Positions 61,260-64,000 of a stretch of DNA of 64,000 nucleotides are shown piece after piece. Numbering within the stretch: position 1 is the first letter of the stretch; every line of letters starts with the position of its first letter. The position numbers and the translations under genes were made by a program. The DNA lies in contig VXBA01001267.1 of the NCBI GenBank assembly GCA_013399895.1, forward strand, positions 558,001-622,000, given 5' to 3'. This stretch comes from Serilophus lunatus (Eukaryota; Chordata; Aves; Passeriformes; Eurylaimidae). The notes under the pieces were generated by a model. That model saw only the letters and a program-made list of their open reading frames with translations. It was not told where the DNA came from and ran no database searches.

Positions 61260-63206
61260 GATATATTTTAAAGTATCAAAGATCAAAAGTGAACGCATTG
61301 CGAATTCAATGTAAAGATCTGCACCCCTTACAGGAGATGTTTTAAATGATTTTACATTCAGAAAAGTCTGCAACCCAGTCATCCAGGAGATCAAGGAGTC
61401 TTTGCCATCATTCATCAGTTTAATCATATGTGATTAAACTGCAAATGTTCATGTTTTCACTCTATAAAATAATTTATTACAATTAACTACTGTACCATCA
61501 ATGATACTTTCTAACTAATTTCAGTTAAGTCCTCAGTGCTGTTTTCCATGGGATGAAGGTTAGAATACATAAAATCTAACAATAACTTCCAAATTAAACC
61601 AGTGAAAATTCTTTTCACTGACAAAAATATTTGACACATGAACTGCAGGATTTAAAATAACTTCTGCCTACAAAATTAAAAAGTTCAGCAGAAATGCTGA
61701 CAATAGATTTGAACTATTCATCATATTTACACAGTTAGGGTACAGAACTCTATTTAATTTTAGTACCATCATTTGAAGCTCAAAGGCATTGAAAAATTCT
61801 TAGATCAAAAATTAGATTTAACCTTTGAAAGTTTGTCACCTTGAAAACTTCAGCTTCCAATACAAATTACATTTGTCATGCTTCCAGGTTTCGCAAAAAC
61901 TTTCCAGTGTTCTCAGAGAAAAAAAAATGTTTAAATGTGGTTGCCTCCCACCCCCAGCCAAACACGAGCTAGGCTTTTTCTTTTCAGATTTTGACACATT
62001 TCCCACCCCTCCCCACACCCCACTCCCATCCCCTACAACTCCCCTCCCTGTACAAGAAAGGATGCCCAGAGAAGTTACAAGACAGGTCAGTGGGACAAAA
62101 GATCATGATAACAGCATTCCCTTCTGTTTTGCAGTTTTCTGGGCCTGCAGGCATTTTTTCTTCCTGTACAGAAGAGGTGTTTTCTAATTCCAAATTTGCT
62201 GTTAATTCTAGAATTGGTTAATACTGTTGTCAAAACTTTGTGAGTTAGACAAGGTATCTTTTCTAGAGGTTGGAAGCTAACCTTGGTGCTTATTTCACGA
62301 CAGGAGTTTAGATCATTTTTAAGGCCATTCTAGGATCTCATACAAAACACATTAAAGTAGAAGTTAAAGAGACAGCTATACTACCAAGAGGAAAAACATA
62401 AGGGGAAGAGAAGTGAGCATGTTTTTTTCCTTCTCAGTTAAGAAGAACTTCCAAAAAAATGTGGTAGCATTTATTTTATGAACTTGGCTTTTGTTCACCT
62501 GAATGATGCCATCATTCTAGTTATTAGGTACACATACATGTGAATTTTTTTCTTAGTTTCATATTTACTTATGTGAGACATTTTGTAATCTACTACTCAA
62601 AATTAAATACTGCATGTATTCCTGTTAACTGTAACAAATTATTCTAGATTGTCATTGATTTTTCCTTCTGTTATAAAGTTCCTCCTCCCTTTTATAATAC
62701 TCATACAAAAGCCTCAAAAAATACAGAATATTTACATTAGAGGGATCAATATTCTGTACATGACTTATGTAAATTTATAGCTAAACATATTCTGTATCTT
62801 CAGAATTAGATATGCTTTAACACTAACAGGTATAAACCACAGAGTACATACAGTTTTGTAAAAAGCTCTTTTATTCCTTCATCCTAAAAATCCAGTGATA
62901 AGTTAAAAATGCATCAAGGGACATGGGGGCAGGTGAAAATGGTGAGCCCATAACAGACATGAGGATAAGCCAATCACACTTTTCAGAGAACTAAAGTTTC
63001 TTATGTTCTGGAAATTTCCTACTTTTCCGACGATTGACTCCTTTATTTCTGGTTAACAGTCATGACAGGTTATAGTTTATTGATGAAAAATAGATGTGAA
63101 ATAAATTGAATTTCACTCTCATTTCTTTCTCCGTGTTCCTTAGGGATTCTAAGACCATATCCAGACTGTATGTTCTTGAAAAATAAGAAAAAGATGTTGT
63201 CTGATT
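61260..63206. other. Unique AT-rich sequence, no gene seen
   Basis: Pyrimidine-rich, C-rich patch at about 61999-62050. No gene or repeat family recognised. Confidence 0.5.
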
Positions 63207-63212
63207 CTTATC

Positions 63213-63559
63213 TGTAGGAAACGTCAGAGCAAAGCAGCAAATGACAGGTAGAATTTAGGACCCAGGAGCTGAAGGAGCCGAACTGAAAGTGAAAGGGCTG
63301 ACCATGCCATGTAAGGAAGATGTTTGTACAACGCGGCAGTGTCTGATTGGATGAGAGAGAAGCAATATGAGAGCTGCTTCTCAGTAGGTGCTGACATTTG
63401 AACTGTCCAGTGCTGGAAGCCGTAGCTATCGATTGTGGTTAGAAAAGTATAAACTATATGTAGATTATAAAAAGGCATTCTTGTAAACAATAAACGGATT
63501 TCTCCTTTGACACTACATCTGTGTGGTCGTGTGTCTTTGGGAGGACCCGAGAAGCCACA
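63213..63559 (+). mobile_element. Small solo LTR, family I, perfect 6-bp target duplication
   Basis: It begins TGTAGGAAACGTCAGAGC and ends CGAGAAGCCACA, 347 bp, between identical 6-mers CTTATC (63207-63212 and 63560-63565). TATAAAAAGG is at 63466-63475 and AATAAA at 63489-63494, followed by a GTGTGGTCGTGTGTC segment, so the whole U3-R-U5 layout is visible in plus orientation with a very short R. These features fit a class II (alpha/beta-like) avian retrovirus. Several CpGs are kept and the duplication is exact, suggesting one of the younger insertions here. No retroviral genes remain, as expected after LTR-LTR recombination. Confidence 0.93.
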
Positions 63560-63565
63560 CTTATC

Positions 63566-64000
63566 CATACAAGCATATTATGGCCTTTACTTTTTTTAAA
63601 CTTTATTTTTTAATGTTAAAATACAAAATTTTTTCCATCCTGAAATTAACATGCAGCTGTTTTTTCTGTTGGGTTTTTTTTTTGTTGTTGTTGTCTTTTT
63701 TCTCTTTATATTTTTGGTAGCCAGATAAAATATTCTCTATTGTGGTATCTGACTAGAAAAAAATTACCTTTTCTCTGATAGTGGCTTGGACCAAATGAGA
63801 CTAGCTACTGAAAAATATTCCTATGATCACCAAGAAATATTCACGAGAGAAAGAAAGTAAAATGAAATTCTATGTAAAGTAGCATTACAAAGACGAGAGC
63901 AAAAGAAAGCATTATGTAAATCAATTTCTTTTTGCAAACCACTTCCATGTGATTCAGAACTCATATTTTGAGAAGCACAAGCCATGAGGCAAAGTCATGA
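63566..64000. other. Unassigned AT-rich sequence
   Basis: T-rich patch with TTGTTGTTGTTG at 63670-63703. Nothing else recognised up to the window end. Confidence 0.4.

Noticed and set aside
1..64000. A novel multi-gene biological system
   Set aside because: No intact gene was recognised. Protein-like signals are CR1 ORF2 relics, and retroviral material is limited to LTRs.

Overview
The window looks like bird nuclear DNA, AT-rich and without a recognisable host gene. The evidence is the repeat content: many 5'-truncated CR1 LINE copies, several ending in short ATTCTATG- or ATTCTGTG-type tails, plus numerous solo LTRs of endogenous retroviruses of the kinds common in neoavian genomes. I saw no SINEs, no operon-like gene order and no bacterial or phage features. 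I cannot name the species or chromosome. The sequence could be intergenic or the inside of a very large intron; a small host exon could be present that I cannot see.

Layout. 1-5.1 kb: an antisense CR1 end, a CTTT microsatellite, then a nested stack (an LTR at 3198-4391 split by a second LTR at 3552-4035, an LTR scrap, and a CR1 split by a short antisense CR1). 5.1-10.5 kb: AT-rich unique sequence with a (TA)n tract and an exact 21-bp duplication. 10.5-11.7 kb: a CpG-rich 1.2-kb solo LTR with a perfect 5-bp target duplication. 11.7-22.6 kb: a CR1 scrap, a 507-bp LTR with perfect 5-bp target duplication, a CR1 with internal deletion, a second copy of the CpG-type LTR, an ATTC microsatellite, and two small LTRs with perfect 6-bp target duplications, one of them inside a CR1. 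22.6-30.5 kb: mostly unique, with a CR1 tail and one LTR. 30.5-31.9 kb: a third, longer, GC-rich copy of the CpG-type LTR. 35.6 kb: a 230-bp CTTTT repeat. 36.6-37.2 kb: a relatively well kept CR1 3' end. 40.5-44.1 kb: a pair of divergent inverted CR1 copies around a ~30-bp minisatellite. 46.8-48.2 kb: two CR1 ends. 50.1-50.4 kb: a 334-bp LTR. 53.7-54.6 kb: two antisense CR1 pieces. 59-61.3 kb: a truncated LTR and a degraded LTR. 63.2-63.6 kb: a 347-bp LTR with perfect 6-bp target duplication.

Nothing here works together as a gene system. All protein-like reading frames I recognise are decayed CR1 reverse-transcriptase/ORF2 pieces; two of the three copies that retain the FADD-type active-site region have lost it. 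No retroviral gag, pol or env was seen, so all retroviral material is solo or partial LTR. The most interesting material is a set of solo LTR families with target duplications readable by eye, and one LTR family (three copies here) whose best copy carries a housekeeping-promoter-like block: CCAAT box, YY1-type and E2F-type sites and G-quadruplex-prone C tracts. A few non-repeat blocks rich in homeodomain-type motifs are offered as weak conserved-enhancer candidates. I found no convincing undescribed biological system.
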